The notes below the pieces were generated by a model. It did not search any database, was not told where the DNA came from, and was given only the letters and a program-made list of their open reading frames with translations. Of a DNA stretch of 64,000 nt, positions 55,585 to 64,000 are shown in pieces. Source of the stretch: Paenibacillus sp. FSL R5-0517 (GTDB lineage Bacteria; Bacillota; Bacilli; Paenibacillales; Paenibacillaceae). Location: NCBI RefSeq assembly GCF_037974355.1, contig NZ_CP150235.1, positions 1,054,001 to 1,118,000 on the forward strand. Direction: 5' to 3'. Position numbers and translations under genes: made by a program. The stretch's first letter is position 1. The number at the start of each line of letters is the position of its first letter.

Positions 55585-56357
55585 GAATTAACACGCTGAA
55601 GGAAAAAATTGCACGCAAACAGCCGGTGTATGGCCTTTTTGTATCCATACCACATCCAGTCATCATTGAGATGATCGGGCATGCGGAATATGACTTTGTC
55701 ATCATTGATCTGGAACATGCCACAACATCGATGGAATCGGTAGAAGAGTTAATTCGGGCGGCGGAACTGGTCGGCCTAACTCCGCTGGTGCGTATCTCGA
55801 AGGTGGAACGAGCGGAGATTCTTAAAGTGCTGGATTGTGGGGCGCAAGGTATCGTTATTCCGCATGTCGAGCAGCTGAAGCAGGTGGAAGAAGCGGTTCG
55901 TCATGCCTACTATCATCCGGTCGGAATGCGGAGTCTGAATAGTGGTCGTCCTGGTGTATTCGGGAAATATCCGCTCACGGGATACATTGGGGAAGCGAAC
56001 GAACAAGTGATGATTGTCCCCATGATTGAAAGTGCAGAGGGCGTTCGGCAAAGTGCACGGATTCTGTCTCATCCTCAGGTGAGTTTTGTATTGGAAGGTG
56101 CGGCGGATCTGTCGCAATCCCTCGGTGTGCCATGGCAGACCGAGCACCCGGATGTGAGACGTGCGCTGGATGAATTGCATGCTACCGCGCAGCAGTGCGA
56201 AGTACCATATGCTACGGTCACGAGGGGCGTGGACGACATGGCGCTCTGGGCTGAGCGGGGAGTACATATATACGTGCTGGGTGATGATCGGAATACGGCA
56301 TTTCGGGCGTATATCCAAAAACGGAATGACTACAGGAATGCGGGTGGGCAGATATGA
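55581..56357 (+). CDS. SbnG-like citrate synthase (HpcH/HpaI aldolase family)
   Basis: The 258-residue TIM-barrel enzyme has the family opening EMIGHAEYDFVIIDLEHATTSMES, the metal-site region IVPMIESAEGVRQ and LEGAADLSQSLGVPWQ. In staphyloferrin B clusters the related SbnG makes citrate from oxaloacetate and acetyl-CoA for siderophore use when the TCA cycle is low. The start overlaps the second synthetase stop (ATGA) and the stop overlaps the next start (ATGA). The role is inferred from cluster similarity. Confidence 0.85.
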   Translation: MRINTLKEKIARKQPVYGLFVSIPHPVIIEMIGHAEYDFVIIDLEHATTSMESVEELIRAAELVGLTPLVRISKVERAEILKVLDCGAQGIVIPHVEQLKQVEEAVRHAYYHPVGMRSLNSGRPGVFGKYPLTGYIGEANEQVMIVPMIESAEGVRQSARILSHPQVSFVLEGAADLSQSLGVPWQTEHPDVRRALDELHATAQQCEVPYATVTRGVDDMALWAERGVHIYVLGDDRNTAFRAYIQKRNDYRNAGGQI

Positions 56358-57757
56358 AACCAAGTGTATGGCAGGCGATCAATGAACTTCAACGAGGGAC
56401 GGAAGACCCGGTATGTGCGTATATCTATGATCTGGCTGGCATGCAGGAACAGGTACGTCAGATGCTGGGCAGCATGCCCGAAAACACACAGTTGTTCTAT
56501 GCCATCAAGGCGAATCCAGATCCACGCATTATTGAGGCATTGCTTCCATTGGTAAAGGGCTTTGAAGTGGCTTCCATTGGAGAGTTGCTCAAAGTTAGAG
56601 CCGTAAGTCGAGAGGTTCCGATCCTTTTTGGAGGTCCGGGTAAAAAGGAGAGCGAGCTGCGGTTAGCAATCGAGAATAACGTGAGTTATATCCATGTGGA
56701 AAGTCTGCTGGAGCTGCGGCGCATCATTGCGATTGCGAGGGTGCGAGCGATGGATCAAGAGCAGGGGCAAGAGCATGTGCAGGGAAGCAGGCAGCAGCAA
56801 GAATGGGAGCAGGCGTATGGAGGCAAGAACATGCGAGGGCAGGAGCAGGTACAGGAGGACATGCATGAACACCACCATGAGCATTACCGCGGTCAAGCGC
56901 AGGAAGTACGCATTCTGCTCCGAATCAATCTGCGAAGTAGTACGTTACCCCGGACGAAAATTGTCATGGGCGGTGGGCCAAGTCCTTTTGGCATCGATGA
57001 AGAGGCAGTGGAAGAAGCCATCGAACTTATTCGTGTGGAAGGCGCGGGTGTGGTTCGGTTGAGCGGGTTCCATTTTCACTCTTTGTCCAACAATATGGAC
57101 GCCAGGCTGCATGCCGAGATGATTGAGCTGTATTTGCAAAAGGTAGAGCAGTGGCAGCTCAAGTATGGTCTTCCTGTGGAAGTGGTGAATGCAGGAGGGG
57201 GATTCGGTGTAACGTATGATGGGAGTCCCGGATTCGATTGGTCGTTGTTTACTTCTCTGCTGGAACAAAGTGAAGCCAGACAACGACTTGCTTCACGTGG
57301 AGGCGAGTTGTATTTCGAATCGGGCCGACTATTGGTGGCAGACCATGGGTATTATGCCGCAGAGGTTACGGATGTCAAAACTTCTCATGATCAGCATTTT
57401 GCTGTGTTGAGGGGAGGTACGCATCATCATCGTCTGCCTGCTTCATGGGGACATAACCATCCATTTCAGATTATGGCGACAGATCGTTGGAAGCATTCAT
57501 TTGCCCGGCCAGAGGTAAGGGATGGTCGAGTCCATATCGTAGGTGAGCTGTGTACACCCAAGGATCGCATGCATTCCGATGCGGAGGTAGCACTGCTACG
57601 GGTGGGAGATATTGTTTTGTTTGAAAAGTCTGGGGCTTATTGCTGGACCATCTCGCATCATGATTTTCTGGGGCATCCGCACCCGGCATTCCATTATCTA
57701 ACGGAGGACAATAATCATGTCAACACTGATGAAGCGTTCCAGTCTGCAAGCCGCTGA
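56354..57757 (+). CDS. SbnH-like PLP-dependent decarboxylase (fold III) with a low-complexity insert
   Basis: The 467-residue enzyme belongs to the ornithine/DAP/arginine decarboxylase 2 family. PLP lysine K52 is in FYAIKANP, then HFHSLSNN, the phosphate-binding NAGGGFGVTYDG, and the catalytic-cysteine region GELCTPKDRMH. In staphyloferrin B synthesis SbnH decarboxylates a citryl-diaminopropionate intermediate. Residues about 133-184 are a Gln/Glu/His-rich insert (QEQGQEHVQGS, HEHHHEHYRGQ) that family members normally lack. It overlaps both neighbours, by 4 nt and 41 nt, and so is tightly coupled. Confidence 0.87.
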   Translation: MKPSVWQAINELQRGTEDPVCAYIYDLAGMQEQVRQMLGSMPENTQLFYAIKANPDPRIIEALLPLVKGFEVASIGELLKVRAVSREVPILFGGPGKKESELRLAIENNVSYIHVESLLELRRIIAIARVRAMDQEQGQEHVQGSRQQQEWEQAYGGKNMRGQEQVQEDMHEHHHEHYRGQAQEVRILLRINLRSSTLPRTKIVMGGGPSPFGIDEEAVEEAIELIRVEGAGVVRLSGFHFHSLSNNMDARLHAEMIELYLQKVEQWQLKYGLPVEVVNAGGGFGVTYDGSPGFDWSLFTSLLEQSEARQRLASRGGELYFESGRLLVADHGYYAAEVTDVKTSHDQHFAVLRGGTHHHRLPASWGHNHPFQIMATDRWKHSFARPEVRDGRVHIVGELCTPKDRMHSDAEVALLRVGDIVLFEKSGAYCWTISHHDFLGHPHPAFHYLTEDNNHVNTDEAFQSASR

Positions 57758-59564
57758 ACGCCGGATTATGGCGGATTTGATGAATTCATTTTTGGCCGAG
57801 CAATTACTCCCACTGGAGGATCACCCATTCATTGATTTTGCCGCAGCACCTGCACCGTTCAGAAGATTGTATAAGGAATATGACGGCGAGGTGCAGAGAC
57901 AGAATGGTGATTCTTACATTAGATTGCATACGCATGGTGTATTGTGTCTGATCGAAACAGGAGTAAGACAGGCGATTCAATGGGTTCAGGGTTCACCGAT
58001 CTACGAAGAGAAAGCAGATGGAAGCTGGGTTCTCCTTGATTCTCCGGCAGAGGTTGGACGTGCGCTGTTACAGAGGGCTGTGTCAGATGAAGAATATAGG
58101 CAACCCGGAGTGGCGGAATTCCTGACTAGTCTGGATATTACTGTAGAGCAGTATGCTCTGGGCTGGGAACAAGTCCAGTACCTGTCCGCCAACGTTCCGG
58201 TGTCTGCTTATGAGTGGTTTATCAAAGGTGAGCGTGTTGCTGCATTGCGGGATCGTCCGTTCCACCCATCGTCCAAAGCCAAGGTGGGATTCAACGCAGA
58301 AGATGTAACGCAGTATGCAGCGGAATTCGGGAAGGCGATTCCGCTGCGCTGGGTGGCTATACAGCTGGATGCCGTGCAGCAAGGTTGCGAAGATGGGTTG
58401 TCCATTTTGGCCGTCTTAGACGATGTTCAGCGTGAAGTGGTGGAAGTCGAGTTTGCCCGTAAAGGAATCACGTTCGACGAATATCTGCCGATGCCTGTTC
58501 ATCCGTGGCAATTGCAGCATGTGATCCTGCCTCGCTTCACTGGAGAGATTGAAGAGGGCAGCATTGTTGTATTGGAAATAGAAACGGGCGACGTACAGGC
58601 CACATCCTCTCTGCGCTCGATGGCTCCGTTAACCGAATCTAATCTGATGCTCAAGCTGCCCGTTAGTGTGCTGTCGCTGGGGGCTGCTCGTTATCTGCCA
58701 GTAGTCAAGCTGCTGAATGGTCTTGCTGGAGAACAGATGTTAAGACAGGCCGTTGCTTGTGACGAGACGTTGAAGGACAAGGTATATATGTGCGAAGAGC
58801 AGAACTGGTGGGGCTTCATGCCGGAATCCATGGGACTGTTCGACGATCATCCCCGCCATCTGGCTGCACAGATTCGTGTGTATCCCGCTGAATTGTTGGG
58901 TGAATCCTACAAAGTCATCCCCATGGCAGCACTGGGTGTAAATCTGGATGGACATCATCTATTAACGGAGATTCTGGGAGATGATCTGAGCAGCGCGGAC
59001 GTGGTGGAATTCTATACGAGTATAGCTACGACGTTCTATGACATCGTAATGCGTCTATTCAAGGTGGGCGTTGTACCTGAGATTCATGGTCAGAACTGCT
59101 GTCTGGTGTTACGGGATAATCAGGTAAAGGGTCTCTTGTTCCGAGACCATGATTCCGTGCGTCTGCATCAGCCTTATCTGGACAAGCATGGTATTGCAGA
59201 CCCTGCCTATCATATTCGCCCGGGATACTCGAACAGCCTGTATAACGAGACGATCCAGAAGTTGATCTTCTATGTGCAGTCGCTGGGGACGCAGGTGAAT
59301 CTGGCTGCGATCATGGAGGCACTGAGCGAAGTGTATCACATCCCGGAAACGAAGTTCTGGGAGATCACGGAGCAGGCCTGGAAGGAAGCGCTGACTCATG
59401 TGCAGCTTCCAGAGGTTGACCGGGTCGCCCTTGCTCATGCGATATTCGAGAGCGAGGCGTGGCCCGTGAAGTTAGTTGTCCGTCCGCTGCTTGAAGCGGA
59501 TGGGGTGCCTGGCGCGATGCCATCGGGCAAAGGCATAGGGTGGAACCCTTTTTATAAGGGATAG
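57717..59564 (+). CDS. NIS siderophore synthetase 3 (IucA/IucC family)
   Basis: The 615-residue synthetase has RPFHPSSKAKVGFNAEDVTQY, MPVHPWQLQHV, LKLPVSVLSLGAARYLP and the C-terminal PEIHGQNCCLVLRDNQVKGLLFRDHDSVRLH. ATG 57717 lies within the decarboxylase gene but has GGAGG 8 nt upstream. It closes the cluster. Three synthetases, as in staphyloferrin B (SbnC, SbnE, SbnF), imply three condensations. Confidence 0.92.
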   Translation: MSTLMKRSSLQAAERRIMADLMNSFLAEQLLPLEDHPFIDFAAAPAPFRRLYKEYDGEVQRQNGDSYIRLHTHGVLCLIETGVRQAIQWVQGSPIYEEKADGSWVLLDSPAEVGRALLQRAVSDEEYRQPGVAEFLTSLDITVEQYALGWEQVQYLSANVPVSAYEWFIKGERVAALRDRPFHPSSKAKVGFNAEDVTQYAAEFGKAIPLRWVAIQLDAVQQGCEDGLSILAVLDDVQREVVEVEFARKGITFDEYLPMPVHPWQLQHVILPRFTGEIEEGSIVVLEIETGDVQATSSLRSMAPLTESNLMLKLPVSVLSLGAARYLPVVKLLNGLAGEQMLRQAVACDETLKDKVYMCEEQNWWGFMPESMGLFDDHPRHLAAQIRVYPAELLGESYKVIPMAALGVNLDGHHLLTEILGDDLSSADVVEFYTSIATTFYDIVMRLFKVGVVPEIHGQNCCLVLRDNQVKGLLFRDHDSVRLHQPYLDKHGIADPAYHIRPGYSNSLYNETIQKLIFYVQSLGTQVNLAAIMEALSEVYHIPETKFWEITEQAWKEALTHVQLPEVDRVALAHAIFESEAWPVKLVVRPLLEADGVPGAMPSGKGIGWNPFYKG

Positions 59565-59578
59565 ATATGGAACAGAGA

Positions 59579-59610
59579 AGGTGACCCGTTTGACGGGTTG
59601 CCTTTTTGGC
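59579..59610 (+). terminator. Terminator of the siderophore operon
   Basis: AAGGTGACCCGT pairs with ACGGGTTGCCTT (two G-T pairs) around TTG; TTTTT follows. Confidence 0.8.
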
Positions 59611-59827
59611 TTGTTGTTATTGGGAGTTGAAATGCTTGGAGGGGATTAAAACGTTCAACAATCTGGCTAAAAATTCTTATGGAATGGAGTTACAGGAAAG
59701 AGACTGATGGTATAATCGGGTTATGTGTTATAGTCATATTTAGCAATACCGAAAAGGTTTTCGTAAAAATCGATATCAACTGTTGTAACCGCAATCATAA
59801 TTTACTTCAAGAAAGTGAGAATCTACG

Positions 59828-62800
59828 ATGAATCAGAAGAGGCTTTTTAATGATGGATGGCAATTTGCGAAAAGTAAGCTGGATGTTACGGAACCTGCGG
59901 GTCTGGTGTATGAACCTGTGGAGCTTCCCCATGATTGGCTGATATATAATACGCTTGAACTGTACGAGGATAGCATTGGATGGTATCGCAAAACGTTTCA
60001 TTACTCGAAGGATGAGCAGCAGCTACTGCTCTGTTTTGATGGCGTATACATGGATTCGTCCATGTATGTGAATGGGCAGCTGGTTGGGGAGTGGAAGTAT
60101 GGATATTCTGCTTTTGAACATGAGATCACGAATGCACTGGTGGAAGGCGACAATGAGATTGTGATCAAAGTGGTGCATCAGAGCCCGAACAGCAGATGGT
60201 ATTCCGGGGCTGGAATCTATCGCAACGTGTGGCTAAAGACAAGGGACCGCAACCATATTGTGACGGATGGAACGTATGTATCTATCAAGCAGCAGCCGGA
60301 TGGCTGGCAGGTGGAAGTGGATACGGAACTGAACCTGGAGCAGAATCAGCAGGCAGAGCTGGTGCATACGATCCGGTATGAAGGTCAAGTGGTGGCATCC
60401 AGCCAAGCGAATGTTACGACTTCGGTGGGAGAGAATGCGGTTGTATTGACAGATAGCCAACAGATCATTGTGAAGAATCCAAACCTGTGGAGCCCGGATG
60501 CACCACATCTGTATGAGCTGGTCACGGAACTGAAACTGATCTCGGAAGATCAGAGCGAGAAGATCATTGAGGCGGTATTCCAACGTATTGGATTCAAGGA
60601 CGTTAAGCTGGATCCGAGTGAAGGTTTCTATCTGAATGGGGTCCATACGAAGATGAACGGTGTGTGTGAACACCATGATCTCGGGGCGTTGGGAGCGGCA
60701 TTTAACCTGACGGCACTGCGCAGAAGATTCGTTTTGCTCAAAGAAATGGGCGTTAACGCCATCCGCACCGCGCATAATATGCCAGCCAAAGAGTTCATGG
60801 AACTTGCAGACGAGATGGGCATGCTGATTGTGTCCGAAGCCTTCGACATGTGGGAACGGGCCAAAACGCCATATGACTATGCGAGGTTTTTCCCAGAGTG
60901 GGCACATACGGACGTGAAGAGCTGGGTGAAACGAGATCGTAATCACGTCAGTCTGATCATGTGGAGTATCGGGAACGAAATCTATGATACCCATGCGGAT
61001 GAGCGCGGCCAGGAAGTGACTCGGATGCTGATGGATTATGTGCTGGAATTTGATCCAAAAGGCAATGCGGGCGTGACCATCGGTTCCAACTATATGCCAT
61101 GGGAAAATGCACAGAAATGTGCGGATATCGTGAAGCTGGCAGGCTACAACTACGCGGAAAAATACTATGATCAGCATCATGCAGAACATCCAGACTGGAT
61201 CATCTATGGCAGTGAGACCTCATCAGTGGTGCAAAGTCGTGGCATCTATCACTTCCCATTTGAACAGCCGATCCTGGCTGATGATGACGAGCAGTGCTCG
61301 GCACTTGGGAACAGCACGACAAGCTGGGGCGCGAAGTCGGCAGAATATTGCATTCTGGCTGAGCGGGATCGTCCGTACTCACTGGGGCAATTCCTGTGGA
61401 CCGGATTCGACTATATTGGTGAACCGACTCCGTATCATACGAAGAATTCGTATTTTGGACAGCTGGACACGGCAACGTTCCCGAAAGACGCTTATTATAT
61501 CTACCAGGCAGCATGGACGGATTATAAGAAAAATCCGATGATTCACCTATTCCCTTATTGGGATTTCAACCCGGGTCAGATCATTGATGTACGTGTGTGC
61601 AGCAACGCACCGAAGATTGAGCTGCAACTTAACGGTAAGACGATTGGCACCTACGATATTGACCATGCGCATGGAACACAGCTATCTGGCTGGTGGAAAG
61701 TCCCTTATGAAGAGGGCGAGCTGAAGGCGATCGCTTATGATGAGAACGGTGTTGTGATTGCAATCGATGTACAACGATCCTTTACGGATGCGAAGAAGAT
61801 TCGTCTGCAGGCGGATCGGGAGCAATTACAGGCGAGCGGCACAGATCTCATTTTCGTGGAAATTACGGTGGAAGACGAAGCGGGTAATCCGGTGCACAAT
61901 GCCAACAACCGCGTCCAGGTTCAGGTGTCTGGTGCAGGGCGATTACTGGGTCTGGATAATGGAGACAGCACGGACTATGATCCATACAAAGGGCTCAGCA
62001 GAAGGTTGTTTAGCGGTAAACTGATGGCCATTATCGGAGCAACGGATGAAGTTGGAACGGTACGTATCGAAGTATCTTCGGAAGGGTTGGAAGGTGCCGC
62101 AGCGGAGTATGAAGTGCAGGTTGTGGATGCGACAGATGTCGATGGTCAGAAACAAGTGCAACCAGTCTTCATGGTCAATGAAGAACGTCCGGTGCTGACG
62201 GGCAGCGCTCAGGAGATTCCTTTGCGGAAAATCGAGATCATCAGCGAATCAGGACAGTTGCTCGATCCGTCCAACCCAGAGCTCTTCGTAACAGTCAAGC
62301 TGTATCCAGAGAACGCGTCCTATCGGGACATCGAATGGGCTGCTGTGAATGATGGCGGCATCGAATCCAACATTGCCAAGGTGGAAGTCATGCCTGCGGG
62401 AACGGATGGCAATGGGGAGAATCAACATACGGTGAAAGTATCTGCGATTGGTGACGGGGCGTTCCGACTTCGCGCTACCAGTGCAAATGGTACGGACAAA
62501 ACCAAACTCATCTCCCAATTGGAATTCAAAGCGGAAGGGCTCGGTACTGCCTACAAAGATCCATATGGCTTCATCACAGGCGGATTATATGATTACACCA
62601 AAGGTGAGGTTGGTAACGGGAATGAACGCGGTGTAGCAACAAGTCGGGACGGGGAGACACATGTAGGCTTCCGCAATATCGACTTTGGCCCATATGGTTC
62701 CGATACGATCACTATTCCGATCTTTGCATTGTCGAGCGAAGAGTACTTCATGCAGATCTGGGAAGGCATGCCGGATGAAGAGGGCAGCACAATGATCGCC

Positions 62801-63313
62801 GATGTGGTGTATGACAAGGAATCCAAATGGAATGTGTATCAGGAAGAGACGTATAAGCTGTCCAAACGTCTGAGCGGGATTACTTCGATCTGTTTTGTGT
62901 TGAAGCAGAAGATTCATATTAAAGGATTCTCATTTGAACGCCAGAGTCGTGCTTTTGAACAGAATGCGGCGGCATCCTGTGACCATCTCTATGGAGATAC
63001 CTTCAAAATTGAGGGTGACCGTGTTGAAGGCATCGGGAACAATGTGTCGTTGGAGTTCGAAAACATGGACTTTACGAGCGAAGGCACCTCGAAGCTCGTT
63101 ATTCATGGCCATTCACCGATTGATATCAATACGATTCATATCCGCTTCGCGGGTGCGGACGGACAGAGCAATCAACTGGTTGAGTTCACACAATCCGAAG
63201 GATATGAGGAGCGGGTGTTTGAGCTTGGGCGGGTGACAGGTGTGCAAAAGGTAATCTTTATCTTCTTGCCGGGAAGTCAGTTTGACTTCGACTGGTTCCG
63301 TTTCGAGAAATAG
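59828..63313 (+). CDS. GH2 beta-galactosidase with C-terminal CBM-like modules
   Basis: The 1161-residue enzyme lacks a signal peptide. An N-terminal sugar-binding jelly roll (1-140), an Ig-like domain (about 145-258) and a TIM barrel (about 260-570) are followed by DUF4982/BIG-like domains (about 580-890). Two beta-sandwich modules resembling CBM6 or malectin complete it (about 895-1161, with ITGGLYDYTKGE and FNIDFGPYGSD-type patterns). The catalytic acid/base is E384 in SIGNEIYD and the nucleophile E463 in IIYGSETSS. It should remove beta-galactosyl, or less likely glucuronyl or mannosyl, residues. It stands alone with its own terminator and no adjacent regulator. Confidence 0.9.
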   Translation: MNQKRLFNDGWQFAKSKLDVTEPAGLVYEPVELPHDWLIYNTLELYEDSIGWYRKTFHYSKDEQQLLLCFDGVYMDSSMYVNGQLVGEWKYGYSAFEHEITNALVEGDNEIVIKVVHQSPNSRWYSGAGIYRNVWLKTRDRNHIVTDGTYVSIKQQPDGWQVEVDTELNLEQNQQAELVHTIRYEGQVVASSQANVTTSVGENAVVLTDSQQIIVKNPNLWSPDAPHLYELVTELKLISEDQSEKIIEAVFQRIGFKDVKLDPSEGFYLNGVHTKMNGVCEHHDLGALGAAFNLTALRRRFVLLKEMGVNAIRTAHNMPAKEFMELADEMGMLIVSEAFDMWERAKTPYDYARFFPEWAHTDVKSWVKRDRNHVSLIMWSIGNEIYDTHADERGQEVTRMLMDYVLEFDPKGNAGVTIGSNYMPWENAQKCADIVKLAGYNYAEKYYDQHHAEHPDWIIYGSETSSVVQSRGIYHFPFEQPILADDDEQCSALGNSTTSWGAKSAEYCILAERDRPYSLGQFLWTGFDYIGEPTPYHTKNSYFGQLDTATFPKDAYYIYQAAWTDYKKNPMIHLFPYWDFNPGQIIDVRVCSNAPKIELQLNGKTIGTYDIDHAHGTQLSGWWKVPYEEGELKAIAYDENGVVIAIDVQRSFTDAKKIRLQADREQLQASGTDLIFVEITVEDEAGNPVHNANNRVQVQVSGAGRLLGLDNGDSTDYDPYKGLSRRLFSGKLMAIIGATDEVGTVRIEVSSEGLEGAAAEYEVQVVDATDVDGQKQVQPVFMVNEERPVLTGSAQEIPLRKIEIISESGQLLDPSNPELFVTVKLYPENASYRDIEWAAVNDGGIESNIAKVEVMPAGTDGNGENQHTVKVSAIGDGAFRLRATSANGTDKTKLISQLEFKAEGLGTAYKDPYGFITGGLYDYTKGEVGNGNERGVATSRDGETHVGFRNIDFGPYGSDTITIPIFALSSEEYFMQIWEGMPDEEGSTMIADVVYDKESKWNVYQEETYKLSKRLSGITSICFVLKQKIHIKGFSFERQSRAFEQNAAASCDHLYGDTFKIEGDRVEGIGNNVSLEFENMDFTSEGTSKLVIHGHSPIDINTIHIRFAGADGQSNQLVEFTQSEGYEERVFELGRVTGVQKVIFIFLPGSQFDFDWFRFEK

Positions 63314-63324
63314 AGTAACCGATC

Positions 63325-63386
63325 AATCCTCTTCAAGTAACCGATGTTCTATCAGAACATTGAGTTACTTGAAGAGGATTTTTTAT
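63325..63386 (+). terminator. Strong terminator of the GH2 gene
   Basis: AATCCTCTTCAAGTAAC at 63325-63341 pairs perfectly over 17 bp with GTTACTTGAAGAGGATT at 63364-63380; an inner TGTTCT/AGAACA stem is added and T residues follow. Confidence 0.93.
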
Positions 63387-63505
63387 AGTCATAACGAGCG
63401 AGCGAGAATGAAGAGTGCTGAGCACTCATGCTATTTTAGAGACAGAACATAAAGAGAGAGCATACCAATAGAGTACTTTGAGCGTTGTACATATGAGGTG
63501 ATCCA

Positions 63506-63976
63506 ATGAGAAAATGCATACTCACTCTATGTATATTGATTGGGCTGTTAACAGGTTGTAATCCAATTCATCAGCAGACCATCGATTCTGAAGAAGTCAT
63601 GACTTCTTTTCCTGACATTATCGAACCGCATAACCCTGAACAAGCAGAGCAGAGTGGAGATGTGGTTGTACTCATGAAGGGCATGCGAAACGGCGACAAG
63701 TGGAGGACATTCATGAAGCACGTGAGCAAAGAGCAACCGAGTCAAGTCCGGGTAACCAAGTACACGATTGAAGGTGGGCCCGTGATCCACGAACTGGTAT
63801 ATGACGGCAAGGTGATTTAAACCACATATGATGATTCAAGAGATATGTATGGCTCAGGGCAGGGTGAAACTACGAATACGTGTAAAGGCATCGGTACGAT
63901 AAAAAGTGAACAGGGGCGTACGTTCTATGTGTTAACCGATTGTGAAAAGGAAAATATCTTCTCTCTTCCGAAGTAA
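63506..63976 (+). pseudogene. DUF4362-like lipoprotein gene interrupted by one in-frame stop
   Basis: The first part (63506-63820, 104 residues) has a lipoprotein signal peptide, with the lipobox LLTGC, and ends at a TAA at 63818-63820. The same frame stays open for another 51 codons and ends at TAA 63974-63976. The continuation reads TTYDDSRDMYGSGQG, then a Cys-containing tail (NTCKGIG, LTDCEKEN). As I recall, DUF4362 proteins have exactly this continuation after the YDGKxI segment, followed by a YTYDxSxD-like stretch. So a single base change or a sequencing error has split one gene. The short product might still be secreted. Start ATG 63506 has GAGGTG upstream. Confidence 0.75.
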
Positions 63977-64000
63977 TATTCGATTCTTTTATCACATAAA

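Noticed and set aside
60233..61189. 318-codon frame opposite the GH2 gene
   Set aside because: Antisense shadow; the composition is odd (His/Ile/Phe-rich) and there is no domain.

Overview
The window looks like a stretch of a Paenibacillus chromosome or that of a close relative (low-to-mid GC Firmicute). The reasons are strong AGGAGG-type ribosome binding sites, frequent TTG and GTG starts, cre and Fur boxes of the Bacillus type, a Paenibacillus-type cyclodextrin glucanotransferase (CGTase), and many carbohydrate-active enzymes and regulators. I see no rRNA, tRNA, insertion sequence, phage or CRISPR array.

Layout. 0-5 kb: an AT-rich BtrH-like gene, an alanyl-tRNA editing protein and a Cys-rich protein. 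5-16 kb: acetyltransferases, an amino-acid permease, an HxlR-controlled quinone/electrophile-stress operon, a chemoreceptor, and a LysR/butanediol dehydrogenase pair. 16-20 kb: AraC with a divergent GH127 beta-L-arabinofuranosidase, then a Uma2 protein. 20-24 kb: a XpaC-like / substrate-binding-VWA / TelA operon. 24-27 kb: a small secreted protein and a TetR/SDR pair. 26.6-42.3 kb: an alpha-glucan locus with a LacI regulator, a maltodextrin/cyclodextrin ABC importer, an MFS pump, a secreted CGTase and a cytosolic cyclomaltodextrinase. Its logic is that CGTase makes cyclodextrins outside, the importer brings them in and the GH13_20 enzyme opens them; CAAACGTTTG operators and cre sites control it. 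Inserted in this locus (35.9-40.1 kb) is an unrelated, translationally coupled three-gene cassette: esterase, BtrH-like acyltransferase fused to an acyl carrier domain, and AMP-forming ligase. 43.4-59.6 kb: a Fur-boxed iron-siderophore importer followed by a Fur-boxed siderophore cluster. The cluster encodes three IucA/IucC synthetases and SbnG-, SbnH- and SbnD-like proteins. It has a diaminobutyrate aminotransferase and an ATP-grasp ligase where staphyloferrin B clusters have SbnA/SbnB. 59.8-64 kb: a large GH2 beta-galactosidase and a DUF4362 lipoprotein gene broken by one in-frame stop.

The most unexpected structure is not a gene. Three intergenic regions (4914-5106, 19871-20063, 40168-40360) each carry a 193-bp element of four degenerate 23-bp boxes at offsets 0, 50, 120 and 170. 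The first two are direct and the last two inverted. The geometry is identical to the base in all three copies although most of the spacer sequence differs. I know of no description of it. The fused BtrH-ACP cassette is the best candidate for an undescribed biosynthetic system.
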